Positions 30,057-39,812 are shown, counted from the first letter of the stretch. The stretch is 64,000 nucleotides of DNA from Bacteroides faecichinchillae JCM 17102 (GCF_000614145.1 NZ_BAKK01000001.1:1-64000), one strand, 5' to 3'. The notes: generated from the letters alone by a model not told the origin. Program-made: numbers and translations.

Positions 30057-31549
30057 ATGCGTAAAGATAAAGTAGATTCGGTGGGTGCTGATAAATTCAT
30101 AGTAACAGTAGAGCATGTCAGTAAAAACTACGGAAAGGTAGAGGCGTTGAAGGATGTTTCTTTTTCTGTGAAGCCGGGAGAAATCTTCGGGCTGATCGGT
30201 CCTGACGGTGCGGGAAAGAGTACGTTGTTTCGTATTCTGACTACTCTTTTGCTGGCTGATCGGGGAAAGGCAGTTGTGGATGGATTGGATATTGTGACGG
30301 ATTATAAAGAGATTCGAACGAAAGTGGGATATATGCCCGGTCGTTTTTCGCTTTATCAGGATCTTTCGGTGGAAGAAAATCTAAAATTCTTTGCAACTGT
30401 ATTTCATACGACGATTCAGGAGAACTATGATTTGGTTAAAGACATCTATCAACAGATTGAACCGTTCAAAAAACGTAGGCAGGTGCTTTGTCGGGTGGAA
30501 TGAAGCAGAAGTTGGCATTGAGCTGCGCACTCATTCATAAACCTGATATTTTATTTCTGGATGAGCCAACTACAGGAGTTGATCCGGTGTCTCGTAAAGA
30601 GTTTTGGCAGATGTTGCGACACTTGTGCGATTTGGGGATTACGATTATTGCATCGACACCTATAATGGATGAAGCCCGACAGTGTGATCGGATCGCTTTT
30701 ATTAATCATGGACAGATTCATGGTATTGATACCCCTGAAAAGATTCTCCAGCAGTTTGCCGCTATTCTTTGTCCGCCTCCTCTTGAGCGTGATGAACTTC
30801 GGGAGAAAGGGACTCCTGTAATCGAAGTCGATCAACTGACAAAGAGTTTTGGTCGTTTTACTGCTGTCGATCATATCTCTTTTCAGGTGAATCGGGGAGA
30901 AATATTTGGTTTTTTGGGAGCAAATGGGGCAGGAAAGACTACGGCAATGCGTATGCTTTGTGGGTTGAGTAAGCCTACGTCAGGAGTTGGAAAGGTAGGG
31001 GGCTTTGATATTTTCAGGGAAGCGGAGATGGTGAAGAAGCACATTGGATATATGAGCCAAAAGTTTTCTTTGTATGAAGATTTAAAAGTGTGGGAGAATA
31101 TTCGACTTTTTGCAGGTATATATGGAATGAAGGATCAGGAGATTGAACAGAAGACAAATGAACTGTTGGAACGTCTCGGATTTTCTGCTGAACGAAATAC
31201 GCTGGTGAAAAGTTTGCCTTTAGGGTGGAAACAGAAGCTGGCTTTTTCTGTGTCGATTTTCCATGAGCCGAAGATCGTCTTTTTGGATGAACCGACGGGA
31301 GGTGTAGATCCTGCTACCCGGAGGCAGTTCTGGGAATTAATTTATCAGGCAGCCGACCGAGGAATTACGGTATTTGTGACTACGCATTATATGGATGAAG
31401 CGGAGTATTGTAACCGGATTTCCATAATGGTGGACGGGCAAATAAAAGCTCTCGATACGCCTGCTAACTTGAAAAAGCAGTTTAATGCGGAAACAATGGA
31501 TGATGTTTTCCAACAATTGGCCCGTCATGCGGTGCGTAATGCAGATTAA
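30057..31549 (+). CDS. ABC transporter ATPase with two nucleotide-binding domains, frameshifted
   Basis: YbhF-like protein that powers the exporter. The first domain has Walker A GPDGAGKST (48-56), Q-loop region YMPGRFSLYQDLSVEEN, signature LSGGMKQKL and Walker B ILFLDEP. The second has GANGAGKTT (about 288), YMSQKFSLYEDL, VFLDEPTGGVD and an H-loop TTHYMDEA. Its signature reads LPLGWKQKL instead of LSGGQ, as in related double ATPases. The frame breaks at 30478-30479: one G added (AGG GCA GGT) joins FKKRR to AGALSGGMKQ and gives about 497 residues. The frame starts at the ATG at 30057. Confidence 0.88.
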
Positions 31550-31552
31550 GTT

Positions 31553-32655
31553 ATGAAACAGTTTATTGCTTTTGTCAGAAAAGAGTTTTATCATATTTTT
31601 CGTGATCGACGAACGATGTTGATTCTGCTTGGGATGCCGGTTATTCAGATCATTTTGTTTGGATTTGCTATTACTACGGAAGTGAAAAATGTACGATTGG
31701 CAGTGCTCGATCCTTCTAATGATGTCATGACGCGAAAGATTATAGATAAATTGGATGCCAGCGAATATTTTACTGTTACCCGCCGTTTTCACTCACCTCA
31801 AGAGATGGATCTTGCTTTTCGGAAGAATGTGGTGGATATGGCACTTGTTTTTGGGGAACATTTTACTGATGGATTGTATTCGGGGGATGCCCGTGTGCAG
31901 CTTGTAGTGGATGCAACTGATCCGAATATGTCTACAACTCAAATGAATTATGCGGCTGGAATTATTGCTGCGGCGGGACAGGAGATGTTGCCGCCGAATA
32001 TTTCGATGGGACGTTTGACACCGGATATCAAACTATTGTATAATCCGCAGATGAAGAGTGCTTATAACTTTGTACCGGGAGTGATGGGATTAATTTTGAT
32101 GTTAATATGTGCGATGATGACTTCCATTTCCATCGTTCGCGAGAAGGAGACAGGAACGATGGAAATATTATTAGTTTCTCCTGTAAAACCGCTGTTTGTC
32201 ATTCTGGCAAAGGCAGTGCCTATTTTGTGCTTTCGTTTGTCAATTTGATTACTATTTTACTGTTGTCGGTGTTTGTATTGGATGTCCCGGTAGTAGGAAG
32301 TTTGTTTTGGCTGGTAATCGTCTCTTTGTTGTTTATCTTTGTGTCTCTGTCATTGGGATTACTGATTTCGTCCGTAACACGTACACAAGTGGCTGCTATG
32401 CTTGCTTCCGGATTGATATTGATGATGCCGACAATGGTATTGTCAGGGATGATTTTTCCGGTTGAAAGTATGCCGTTGGTTCTTCAAATCATATCGGATC
32501 TGATCCCTGCACACTGGTATATTCAGGCTGTGAGGAAGCTGATGATTGAGGGAGTGCCGATAATGCTGGTTTATAAGGAAATCGGTATTCTTTTGCTGAT
32601 GGCGGTGGTGCTGATAACAGTTAGTTTTAAGAAGTTTAAATATAGATTGGAATAG
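31553..32655 (+). CDS. ABC-2 type permease (first), frameshifted
   Basis: Inner-membrane permease, YbhS-like. The N-terminal membrane helix (MLILLGMPVIQIILFGFAIT) is followed by a large extracytoplasmic domain, then five membrane segments. After KPLFVILAKAVP the frame breaks; one T added at about 32221 (CCT TAT TTT) joins it to YFVLSFVNLITILLLSVFVL in the next frame. The corrected length is about 367 residues, like the sister permease downstream. The sequence IVREKETGTMEILLVSP is the usual ABC-2 coupling helix region. It starts three bases after the ATPase stop. Confidence 0.87.
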
Positions 32656-32661
32656 AGTGTT

Positions 32662-33777
32662 ATGATCAAGTTTCTATTGGAAAAAGAGTTTAAACAATTG
32701 CTTCGCAATTCTTTTTTACCGAAATTGATTCTTATCTTTCCCTGCATGATTATGCTGCTGATGCCTTGGGCTGTCAGTTTGGAGATTAAGAATATTCAGT
32801 TGAATATCGTTGATAATGATCATTCGGTTATCTCGCAACGATTGGTGAATAAGATTGCTGCTTCGACTTATTTCCGCTTGAAAGAGGTTCCGGCTTCGTA
32901 TCAGGAGGGATTGACAAACATTGAGTCCGGTGAAGCTGATATTGTGATGGAGATTCCGCAAAATCTGGAACGGGATTGGATGAATGGAGAAGAAGCTCAT
33001 ATTCTGATTGCTGCCAACTCGGTGAATGGCATGAAGGGTGGCTTGGGAAGTTCTTATCTGGCTTCTATTATCAGTGACTATTCAACAGAGTTGCGTTCGG
33101 AATATCCGGATGCTGCATTTGTTTCCGGTGCTGTTCCGACCATTCGTATTGATACTTTGGGACTGTTTAATCCGAATTTGAATTATAAGCTTTATATGAT
33201 TCCGGCATTAATGGCGATGTTATTAACGTTGCTTTGTGGTTTTCTGCCGGCTTTGAATATAGTTAGCGAGAAGGAGGTTGGAACGATTGAACAGATCAAT
33301 GTTACTCCAGTGCCGAAGTTCATGTTTATCTTGGCTAAACTATTGCCATATTGGATCGTAGGATTTGTGGTATTAACTTTGTGTTTTATATTGGCTTGGT
33401 TACTGTATGGGGTTGTCCCTGTGGGGTACTTTATGGTGATTTATTGTTCTGCTATTCTTTTTGTCTTAGTAATGTCCGGCTTTGGGCTTGTCATTTCCAA
33501 TTATTCTGCTACAATGCAGCAGTCTATGTTTGTGATGTTTTTTTTCTTATTGGTATTGATGCTGATGAGTGGTCTTTTTACACCGATCAGCAGTATGCCG
33601 GAGTGGGCTCAGATGATAACTATCTTTAATCCTTTGAAATATTTTATGGTTGCTATGCGAATGGTTTATCTGAAAGGAAGTAGTTTGGTAGAATTGTTGC
33701 CGCAACTGGGTGTATTGTTACTTTTTGCTGTTGTTTTCAATACTTGGGCGGTGTTGAGTTACCGGAAGAATCGATAG
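32662..33777 (+). CDS. ABC-2 type permease (second)
   Basis: Second inner-membrane subunit, 371 residues, intact, YbhR-like. One N-terminal helix (LIFPCMIMLLMPWAVSLEI), a long extracytoplasmic domain (about 45-175), then five hydrophobic segments. NIVSEKEVGTIEQINVTPVP marks the cytoplasmic coupling loop, parallel to the same motif in the first permease. Together with TolC, HlyD and the double ATPase this is a complete drug- or lipid-type exporter. It begins six bases after the first permease and ends the operon. Confidence 0.92.
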   Translation: MIKFLLEKEFKQLLRNSFLPKLILIFPCMIMLLMPWAVSLEIKNIQLNIVDNDHSVISQRLVNKIAASTYFRLKEVPASYQEGLTNIESGEADIVMEIPQNLERDWMNGEEAHILIAANSVNGMKGGLGSSYLASIISDYSTELRSEYPDAAFVSGAVPTIRIDTLGLFNPNLNYKLYMIPALMAMLLTLLCGFLPALNIVSEKEVGTIEQINVTPVPKFMFILAKLLPYWIVGFVVLTLCFILAWLLYGVVPVGYFMVIYCSAILFVLVMSGFGLVISNYSATMQQSMFVMFFFLLVLMLMSGLFTPISSMPEWAQMITIFNPLKYFMVAMRMVYLKGSSLVELLPQLGVLLLFAVVFNTWAVLSYRKNR

Positions 33778-33818
33778 TAGGAACTTATAACTGAAATTTA
33801 TTAGTGATGAGAATATAT

Positions 33819-33858
33819 AAAACGCTCTTTCCTGTTGGCAGGATAGAGCCGTTTTTTA
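33819..33858 (+). terminator. Terminator of the export operon
   Basis: Stem AAAACG-CTCTTTCCTG pairs with CAGGATAGAGCCGTTTT (one bulge and one mismatch), followed by TT. Confidence 0.7.
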
Positions 33859-33896
33859 TTACTGTCACCGTTTCCGGTGATTGATGGATTACAGTC

Positions 33897-34325
33897 TTAT
33901 TTAACTTCGATTTGTTTTTCAGCTTTCTTGACTTCTTCTGCGGAAAGTTTTGGTAATTGCACATTCAATACACCATTTTCTACAGCAGCAGAAATCTTTT
34001 CTTTATCTACGTTGTCCGGTAGAATCATGGTTTGCTGGAACTTGGAATAAGAGAATTCGCGACGCAGATAACGGCCTTCTTTCTTCTCTTCTTTGTTCTC
34101 TGTCTTCTTCTCCATAGTGATGACGAGGTTGTTGTCTTCATCAATACGAACATTGAAGTCCTCTTTCGTCATGCCAGGAGCTGCCAGTTCTACTTTGTAT
34201 TCTTTTTCTGTTTCAAATACATTGATAGCTGGTGCAGTAGCATTTGCTTTTACCATCCAATCGTTATCAAAGAAATCGTTAAAAATACTTGGTAACCAAT
34301 TCTGAGTTCTTCTAACAGGCATCAT
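33897..34325 (-). CDS. Small heat shock protein, Hsp20 family
   Basis: ATP-independent cytoplasmic chaperone of 142 residues that holds unfolding proteins. The alpha-crystallin domain spans about 32-125 (INVFETEKEYKVELAAPGM; GRYLRREFSYSKFQQTMILP; AAVENGVLNVQLPK). The A-x-x-x-n-G-v-L motif is present. The C-terminal tail lacks a clear IxI motif. Two adjacent ATGs can serve as start; an AGGAG on the minus strand lies about 10 bases upstream. It is a monocistronic gene whose leader may be long (gap to the next gene 266 bp). Confidence 0.92.
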   Translation of the reverse strand: MMPVRRTQNWLPSIFNDFFDNDWMVKANATAPAINVFETEKEYKVELAAPGMTKEDFNVRIDEDNNLVITMEKKTENKEEKKEGRYLRREFSYSKFQQTMILPDNVDKEKISAAVENGVLNVQLPKLSAEEVKKAEKQIEVK

Positions 34326-34591
34326 AATTAAGTCTCCTATCTTTTAAGTTATACATTCTATTTATTCTGAACTTCGGATCTTTCACTTTCGTCGGTGGAT
34401 CTTTTATTGTGATTCCTTTCGTCCGTTTCTTGAATCGTCGTTCACTTAATTTATTGCAAACTTGATGCCAATAGACTTTTGATTTTAGAATTGTCTATTT
34501 GTCATAATTATAATGCCAATTTTACCTGATTGGTGACAAAATGTATCTTAAATTTGTTTATTTTATATAAGATAGATATTAATTTGATAAA
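34326..34591. other. Region upstream of the Hsp20 gene
   Basis: 266 bp between the Hsp20 start and the end of the AlaX-type gene. A minus-strand CAAGTTTG near 34458 is a one-mismatch -7 box. No CIRCE-type inverted repeat was seen. Confidence 0.4.
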
Positions 34592-35080
34592 TTATCTCTT
34601 CTCAATCAGTTTGAACCTTAGGCGCAGTGTTTTTCCGTTTTCATCATAATCATAACTGATAATTTTGAATGTTCCTATTTCAGAAGTATTAGAAACATGT
34701 GCACCAATACAAGCGCATGCGTCATAATCTCCGATGTGAACAATACGTAATGTTTCACTGGCATCAACCGGAAGTTTGCTGAGGTCTACAACGTCTTTAG
34801 CTTGTTCCTGTGTCATGAACTCTGCGGTTACCAGCAGATTTTGACTGATTACTTCATTTACTTTATTTTCTATAGCTTGAATTTCTTCTTGCATTGGGCA
34901 AACAGGAAGCTGATAGTCGCATTTACTCTTTTTACGTTCGATGTGTGCGTTGCGTGAACGGGGACATCCGAAGGTTCTTACCATTGTGGCATTTAATATA
35001 TGCTCGACTGTGTGCATAGGTGCAATTGACACATCCTGAAACTTGGGACTTGGCTTATTTATTTCTATATTTGTTTCCAT
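34592..35080 (-). CDS. AlaX-type alanyl-tRNA editing protein
   Basis: Predicted free-standing editing domain that hydrolyses mischarged tRNA, most likely Ser-tRNA(Ala). The 162-residue product has the metal-binding motif HTVEHIL (about 23-29; HxxxH) and the second part CACIGAHV (about 123-130), where Cys and His complete the zinc site. This is the threonyl/alanyl-tRNA synthetase SAD fold without a synthetase. A TATCTTTG box lies 39 bp upstream on the same strand (35119-35126). It is separate from the Hsp20 gene. Confidence 0.85.
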   Translation of the reverse strand: METNIEINKPSPKFQDVSIAPMHTVEHILNATMVRTFGCPRSRNAHIERKKSKCDYQLPVCPMQEEIQAIENKVNEVISQNLLVTAEFMTQEQAKDVVDLSKLPVDASETLRIVHIGDYDACACIGAHVSNTSEIGTFKIISYDYDENGKTLRLRFKLIEKR

Positions 35081-35086
35081 ATAAGA

Positions 35087-35363
35087 TTAATTAGATGGTT
35101 TAATATGGTTTAATATTGCAAAGATACTGGATTTTCTCAGAAGTTCTGTTTCTGCATTGCAAGCCTCTTCATATTTGTTTTCGCTGATTAGTATCTTGAA
35201 ATCAACATATCATACATATTTCCTTGATAATCGGGAGTAAAGGAATAGCCGAAATAAACATGGCGTGTTTTTGCCGGGTGAGAAATGTACCATTCATTTC
35301 AAAACAATAAGAATGTAGGCTGATGATGATTCCTATGATGAGGACAGTGGTTATTCTTTTTAT
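35087..35363 (-). pseudogene. Possible decayed small secreted protein
   Basis: Three minus-strand frames in sequence give protein-like text: a signal-peptide-like IKRITTVLIIGIIISLHSYC, then AKTRHVYFGYSFTPDYQGN, then ISENKYEEACNAETELLRKS with a stop at 35087. Single missing bases in short homopolymers (about 35356, 35280 and 35209) would join them into a product of about 95 residues. The third part overlaps a promoter box for the next gene, so chance cannot be excluded. Confidence 0.3.
35119..35126 (-). promoter_or_regulatory. Promoter -7 box of the AlaX-type gene
   Basis: Minus-strand TATCTTTG, 38 bp before the ATG at 35080; no clear -33 element. Confidence 0.5.
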
Positions 35364-35431
35364 GGCATTTAGTTTTTAAAATATGATTCACAAAAATACC
35401 ATTCTTTTTTAGGGTGACAAACGAACGGATA

Positions 35432-35495
35432 TAAAAAAGGAGTACCGCTGTACTCCAACCTTTGTTAACCTTAAATCTAATACTATGAAAAACAC
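35432..35495 (-). ncRNA. Candidate small RNA or attenuated leader
   Basis: On the minus strand a full Bacteroides promoter (TTTG at 35527-35530, 19-bp gap, TACATTTG at 35500-35507) is followed about 45 bases later by a perfect terminator. The hairpin is GGAGTAC-AGCG-GTACTCC (35439-35456) with a TTTTTT tail (35433-35438). The transcript would be about 60-65 nt, with no ORF of more than a few codons. It points away from uvrB and ends about 70 bp before the possible small decayed gene, so it could also be that gene's attenuated leader. Confidence 0.6.
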
Positions 35496-35499
35496 ATTG

Positions 35500-35530
35500 C
35501 AAATGTACGGACTTTTTTGAGATTAGCAAA
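35500..35530 (-). promoter_or_regulatory. Promoter of the candidate small RNA
   Basis: TTTG-N19-TACATTTG on the minus strand, the closest match to the Bacteroides consensus in the window. Confidence 0.7.
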
Positions 35531-35752
35531 TAATATCAAACCTAACGGATGATTTTATAACACTAATTAAAAAGAAACACTTTCTATTCTATGTTTATTA
35601 AGAAAATATTAAAATAAAGTTGTTTATCATACTGTCATTATCCGGTTAAGATAGTGACAGTATGTTATAGACATGGTGACACCATCCGAGTTGGATTATG
35701 ATGCTATTTTAGTGATAGCTTTTAGGGTTCTAAAAATAACAATAGAAAAAAC

Positions 35753-37786
35753 TTATTCCCATTTTTCTTTCATTAAGTCTTCTAGTTTCAGTAATTCGTC
35801 ACGATATTGAGCGGCTTCAATAAATTCGAGTTTTTTGGCTGCCTCTTGCATTAGTTTACGAGTACGTTCGATACTCTTTTCCATCTGTGCCTTGCTCATA
35901 TATTGAACTACCGGATCTGCTGCAATGTTAGGGCTGCTAGGTTCAATATAAGCCTTACTTTCTTTGAGGAGAGTAGCTGATTCGGTAGTTGCATTGCCAA
36001 ATACAGACAGATTTCGCGCTTTCTTGATTTGCTGTGGAGTAATTCCGTTTGCTTCGTTATAGGCTAACTGTTTTTCTCGTCTACGATTGGTTTCGTCAAT
36101 AGTAAGCCGCATACTGTCTGTAATCTTATCGGCATACATAATGACTTTACCGTTCACATTACGGGCTGCACGTCCCGCTGTTTGTGTAAGTGAACGATGA
36201 GAACGGAGAAATCCTTCTTTGTCTGCATCGAGAATTGCTACAAGAGATACTTCAGGGAGGTCGAGTCCTTCCCGAAGCAGATTGACCCCAATCAGCACGT
36301 CATACACACCTTGGCGAAGATCATCCATGATTTTCACACGTTCTAATGTATCTACGTCACTATGTATATAATTACACCTTACATTATTATTAAGTAGATA
36401 CTCTGTTAATTCCTCTGCCATACGTTTGGTGAGTGTAGTGACAAGTACCCGTTCCTCTTTTTCGATGCGTAATTGAATTTCCTCCATCAAATCATCGATC
36501 TGATTTAAACTGGGACGGACTTCTATAATCGGGTCGAGTAATCCGGTCGGACGGATAACCTGTTCTACAACGATACCTTCAGATTGAATAAGTTCATATT
36601 CGGCAGGAGTTGCACTGACGTATATTACTTGTTTAGCCATTGTTTCGAACTCTTCAAATTTCAGTGGCCGGTTATCCATAGCAGCTGGTAATCGGAAGCC
36701 ATATTCTACCAGGTTGATTTTTCGTGCACGATCTCCGCCATACATTGCACGAATTTGAGGAACACTTACATGACTTTCGTCTATAACAATTAAAAAATCA
36801 TCTGGGAAGAAATCGAGCAAACAGTAAGGACGAGTACCAGCGGCACGACCGTCGAAATAGCGCGAATAATTTTCAATACCGGAGCAATGGCCTAACTCCC
36901 GAATCATTTCCATATCATAGGTGACCCGTTCATACAAACGTTTGGCTTCATATTCTTTACCAATGGATTCAAAGTAGGCTACTTGCTTGGTCAGGTCATC
37001 TTCAATTTGGTGAATAGCTTGAAGAGTTGCTTCTTTGGTAGTCATGAACAAGTTGGCTGGATATATTTTATAGGCTTCAAACGGAGCAATAGTAACTCCT
37101 GTAATGTGATCTACCTCCTCTATGCCATCAATTTCGTCACCCCAGAAAGTAACACGAAGAAGATTATCTGTATAGGCAAGATAAATATCGACTGTGTCTC
37201 CTTTAACACGAAAATTTCCACGGCTTAGGTCGATATCATTACGTACGTAGAGACTATCTACCAGACGGCGAAGAAAGACATTGCGGTCAAGCATTCGTCC
37301 CCGTTCTATCTCAATTACATTTTTATAAAAATCCGACGGATTTCCCATACCATAAATACAAGAGACAGAGGATACGACTACCACATCTTTCCGTCCCGAG
37401 AGTAGAGCGGAGGTAGCAGCCAAACGAAGTTTATCTATTTCGTCATTAATAGCCAGATCTTTTTCTATATATGTATCTGAATTTGGTAAATAGGCTTCTG
37501 GTTGATAATAATCATAATAGGAAACATAATATTCTACAGCATTCTTAGGAAAGAACCCTTTAAACTCGCTGTATAATTGGGCAGCTAATGTTTTGTTATG
37601 ACTCAAAATCAATGTTGGTTTATTGATCTGAGCGATAACATTGGCAATAGTAAATGTTTTTCCAGAGCCGGTAACACCTAATAAAGTCTGTGCAGGAACT
37701 CCTTGAAGTACCCCATCAGTCAGTTGAGCGATTGCTTCCGGTTGGTCCCCGGTAGGCTTGTAGGCAGATGTTAATTCAAAATTCAT
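35753..37786 (-). CDS. uvrB: Excinuclease ABC subunit B
   Basis: DNA-damage-recognising helicase of nucleotide excision repair; it takes over the lesion from UvrA and recruits UvrC. 677 residues, typical length. Walker A GVTGSGKT (37-44), the beta-hairpin YYDYYQPEAY (about 92-101), Walker B VIDESHVSVPQ (about 335), helicase motifs including YVSATPAEYE and GVNLLREGLD, and QTAGRAARN. The C-terminal UVR motif (AAKKLEFIEAAQYRDELL) binds UvrC. uvrA lies 7 kb away on the opposite strand. The gene is divergent from the phenylacetate-CoA ligase gene. Confidence 0.97.
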   Translation of the reverse strand: MNFELTSAYKPTGDQPEAIAQLTDGVLQGVPAQTLLGVTGSGKTFTIANVIAQINKPTLILSHNKTLAAQLYSEFKGFFPKNAVEYYVSYYDYYQPEAYLPNSDTYIEKDLAINDEIDKLRLAATSALLSGRKDVVVVSSVSCIYGMGNPSDFYKNVIEIERGRMLDRNVFLRRLVDSLYVRNDIDLSRGNFRVKGDTVDIYLAYTDNLLRVTFWGDEIDGIEEVDHITGVTIAPFEAYKIYPANLFMTTKEATLQAIHQIEDDLTKQVAYFESIGKEYEAKRLYERVTYDMEMIRELGHCSGIENYSRYFDGRAAGTRPYCLLDFFPDDFLIVIDESHVSVPQIRAMYGGDRARKINLVEYGFRLPAAMDNRPLKFEEFETMAKQVIYVSATPAEYELIQSEGIVVEQVIRPTGLLDPIIEVRPSLNQIDDLMEEIQLRIEKEERVLVTTLTKRMAEELTEYLLNNNVRCNYIHSDVDTLERVKIMDDLRQGVYDVLIGVNLLREGLDLPEVSLVAILDADKEGFLRSHRSLTQTAGRAARNVNGKVIMYADKITDSMRLTIDETNRRREKQLAYNEANGITPQQIKKARNLSVFGNATTESATLLKESKAYIEPSSPNIAADPVVQYMSKAQMEKSIERTRKLMQEAAKKLEFIEAAQYRDELLKLEDLMKEKWE

Positions 37787-37922
37787 AGTTAAATCCTAAA
37801 AAGTGAAGCAATATTCGGGAAAATAATCGAGATATCAAATCATTTTTCCAAATAAATCCTTTACTTTGCAACATATTAATATCAAAAAACAGATTCATAC
37901 AACTAGTAAATACCGGAAGAAC

Positions 37923-39221
37923 ATGATTTGGAATGAGAACATTGAGTGTATGGACCGCGAGAGTCTTCGAAAGATTCAAAGCATACGACTCAAGAAAATT
38001 GTAGACTACGTTTATCACAACACTCCTTTTTATCGGAAGAAAATGCAGGAATTGGGGATTACCCCTGATGATATCAAAAGTATTGATGATATTGTGAAAC
38101 TTCCGTTTACTACAAAACATGATTTAAGAGATAATTATCCTTTCGGACTTTGTGCAGTGCCGATGAGTCAAATTGTACGTATTCATGCTTCTTCCGGTAC
38201 AACGGGAAAACCAACTGTGGTAGGATATACTCGAAAAGATCTTTCTTCATGGGCAGAATGCATTTCGCGTGCTTTTACTGCTTATGGGGCAGGTCGTTCG
38301 GATATATTCCAAGTTTCTTATGGATATGGACTTTTCACAGGAGGACTAGGTGCTCATGCCGGAGCGGAAAATATTGGTGCATCAGTGATTCCGATGTCTA
38401 GTGGCAATACGGAAAAGCAGATTACGTTGATGCATGATTTTGGTTCAACTGTCTTATGTTGTACTCCGTCGTATGCACTTTATCTGGCAGATGCAATAAA
38501 AGACTCTGGTTTACCACGTGGAGAGTTTAATTTGAAGATAGGTGCTTTCGGTGCAGAGCCGTGGACGGAACATATGCGTCATGAAATCGAAGAAAAGTTG
38601 GGTATTAAGGCTTATGATATTTATGGCTTAAGTGAGATTGCGGGACCGGGAGTTGGTTATGAGTGTGAATGTCAGCGTGGCACACACTTGAATGAGGATC
38701 ATTATTTCCCCGAAATAATTGATCCGAATACATTGCAATCGGTAGAACCTGGTCAAACAGGTGAATTGGTATTTACTCATCTGACTAAAGAAGGTATGCC
38801 ATTATTGCGCTACCGTACGCGTGATTTAACCGCCCTGCACTATGATAAATGTTCTTGCGGACGTACATTAGTTCGTATGGATCGTATTCTGGGACGTAGT
38901 GATGATATGTTGATCATTCGTGGTGTGAATGTATTCCCGACTCAGATTGAATCTGTCATTCTTGAAATGGTGGAATTTGAGCCACATTATTTGTTAGTAA
39001 TTGGTAGGGAGAATAATACTGATACCATGGAACTGCAGGTAGAAGTACGTTCGGATTTCTATTCTGACGAAATCAATAAGATGTTAGCTTTGAGGAAGAA
39101 ACTGGCAGCTCGTTTGCAAAGTGTTCTTGGGCTTGGCGTCAATGTGAAGTTGGTAGAGCCACGTAGCATTGAACGTAGTGTGGGTAAAGCAAAACGAGTA
39201 ATTGATAACAGAAAACTTTAA
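37923..39221 (+). CDS. Phenylacetate-CoA ligase family protein
   Basis: AMP-forming ligase activating an aryl acid to its CoA thioester; in gut Bacteroides these may act on phenylacetate or indole-acetate made in amino-acid fermentation. From the ATG at 37923 (MIWNENIECMDRE) the product has 432 residues, as in PaaK; the frame extends 19 codons upstream without family similarity. Motifs: the P-loop HASSGTTGKPTVV, YGYGLFTGGLGAH, YDIYGLSEIAGPG and the hinge RILGRSDDMLIIRGVNVFP. An ACT-domain gene follows after 13 bp, and the two are often paired. Confidence 0.9.
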   Translation: MIWNENIECMDRESLRKIQSIRLKKIVDYVYHNTPFYRKKMQELGITPDDIKSIDDIVKLPFTTKHDLRDNYPFGLCAVPMSQIVRIHASSGTTGKPTVVGYTRKDLSSWAECISRAFTAYGAGRSDIFQVSYGYGLFTGGLGAHAGAENIGASVIPMSSGNTEKQITLMHDFGSTVLCCTPSYALYLADAIKDSGLPRGEFNLKIGAFGAEPWTEHMRHEIEEKLGIKAYDIYGLSEIAGPGVGYECECQRGTHLNEDHYFPEIIDPNTLQSVEPGQTGELVFTHLTKEGMPLLRYRTRDLTALHYDKCSCGRTLVRMDRILGRSDDMLIIRGVNVFPTQIESVILEMVEFEPHYLLVIGRENNTDTMELQVEVRSDFYSDEINKMLALRKKLAARLQSVLGLGVNVKLVEPRSIERSVGKAKRVIDNRKL

Positions 39222-39234
39222 TAATTCAACAACT

Positions 39235-39660
39235 ATGGTAGCAAAACAACTTTCTATCTTTTTGGAGAACAAGTCCGGCCGTTTAACGGAGGTGACTGAA
39301 GTACTAGCGAGAGAAAATATCAATCTTTCTGCATTGTGTATCGCTGAAAATGCTGATTTTGGTATTTTACGCGGAATTGTATCTGATCCTGATAGAGCAT
39401 ATAAAGCATTGAAGGATAATCATTTTGCTGTTAATATAACAGATGTGGTCGGAATCAGTTGTCCTAATGTTCCGGGAGCTTTAGCAACAGTGTTAGGTTA
39501 TTTGTCTGCAGAAGGAGTGTTTATTGAATATATGTATTCATTTGCCAACAATAATATTGCGAATGTCGTGATTCGTCCCAGCAATCTGGATAAATGCATC
39601 GAAGTTTTAAAAGAAAAGAAGGTCGATCTGTTAGCAGCAAGTGATTTGTATAAACTATAA
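39235..39660 (+). CDS. ACT-domain protein
   Basis: A 141-residue protein of two ACT domains, probably a small-molecule (amino acid) sensor. The first repeat reads KQLSIFLENKSGRLTEVTEV, with the N-E-N-x-x-G-R-L loop for ligand binding. The second reads VVGISCPNVPGALATVLGYL. The ATG at 39235 is the natural start; the frame runs slightly further up, overlapping the ligase end. It lies 13 bp after the phenylacetate-CoA ligase gene and is probably co-transcribed, so it may tune that enzyme to aromatic amino-acid supply. This last point is inference from the pairing. Confidence 0.85.
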   Translation: MVAKQLSIFLENKSGRLTEVTEVLARENINLSALCIAENADFGILRGIVSDPDRAYKALKDNHFAVNITDVVGISCPNVPGALATVLGYLSAEGVFIEYMYSFANNNIANVVIRPSNLDKCIEVLKEKKVDLLAASDLYKL

Positions 39661-39812
39661 ATCAGAAAGTAGACAATAAGTAGCGAGTGGACTATGCTAT
39701 CGGGTAAAAACGTAGCGTAGCCTGTTCGCTGTTTTTCGTTTATAGTTTGACGTTCTTTTTGTTCTTTTCGTCGATGTTTAACGCCTTTTTTGTATTAAAA
39801 AACATAGATTAA

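Noticed and set aside
35485..35520. An 11-codon plus-strand ORF (MKNTLQMYGLF)
   Set aside because: It is the complement of the promoter box and RNA start on the minus strand; there is no plus-strand promoter.
35299..35529. Minus-strand frame of 76 codons
   Set aside because: It begins within the promoter and runs through the terminator hairpin of the candidate small RNA, so it is unlikely to be translated.
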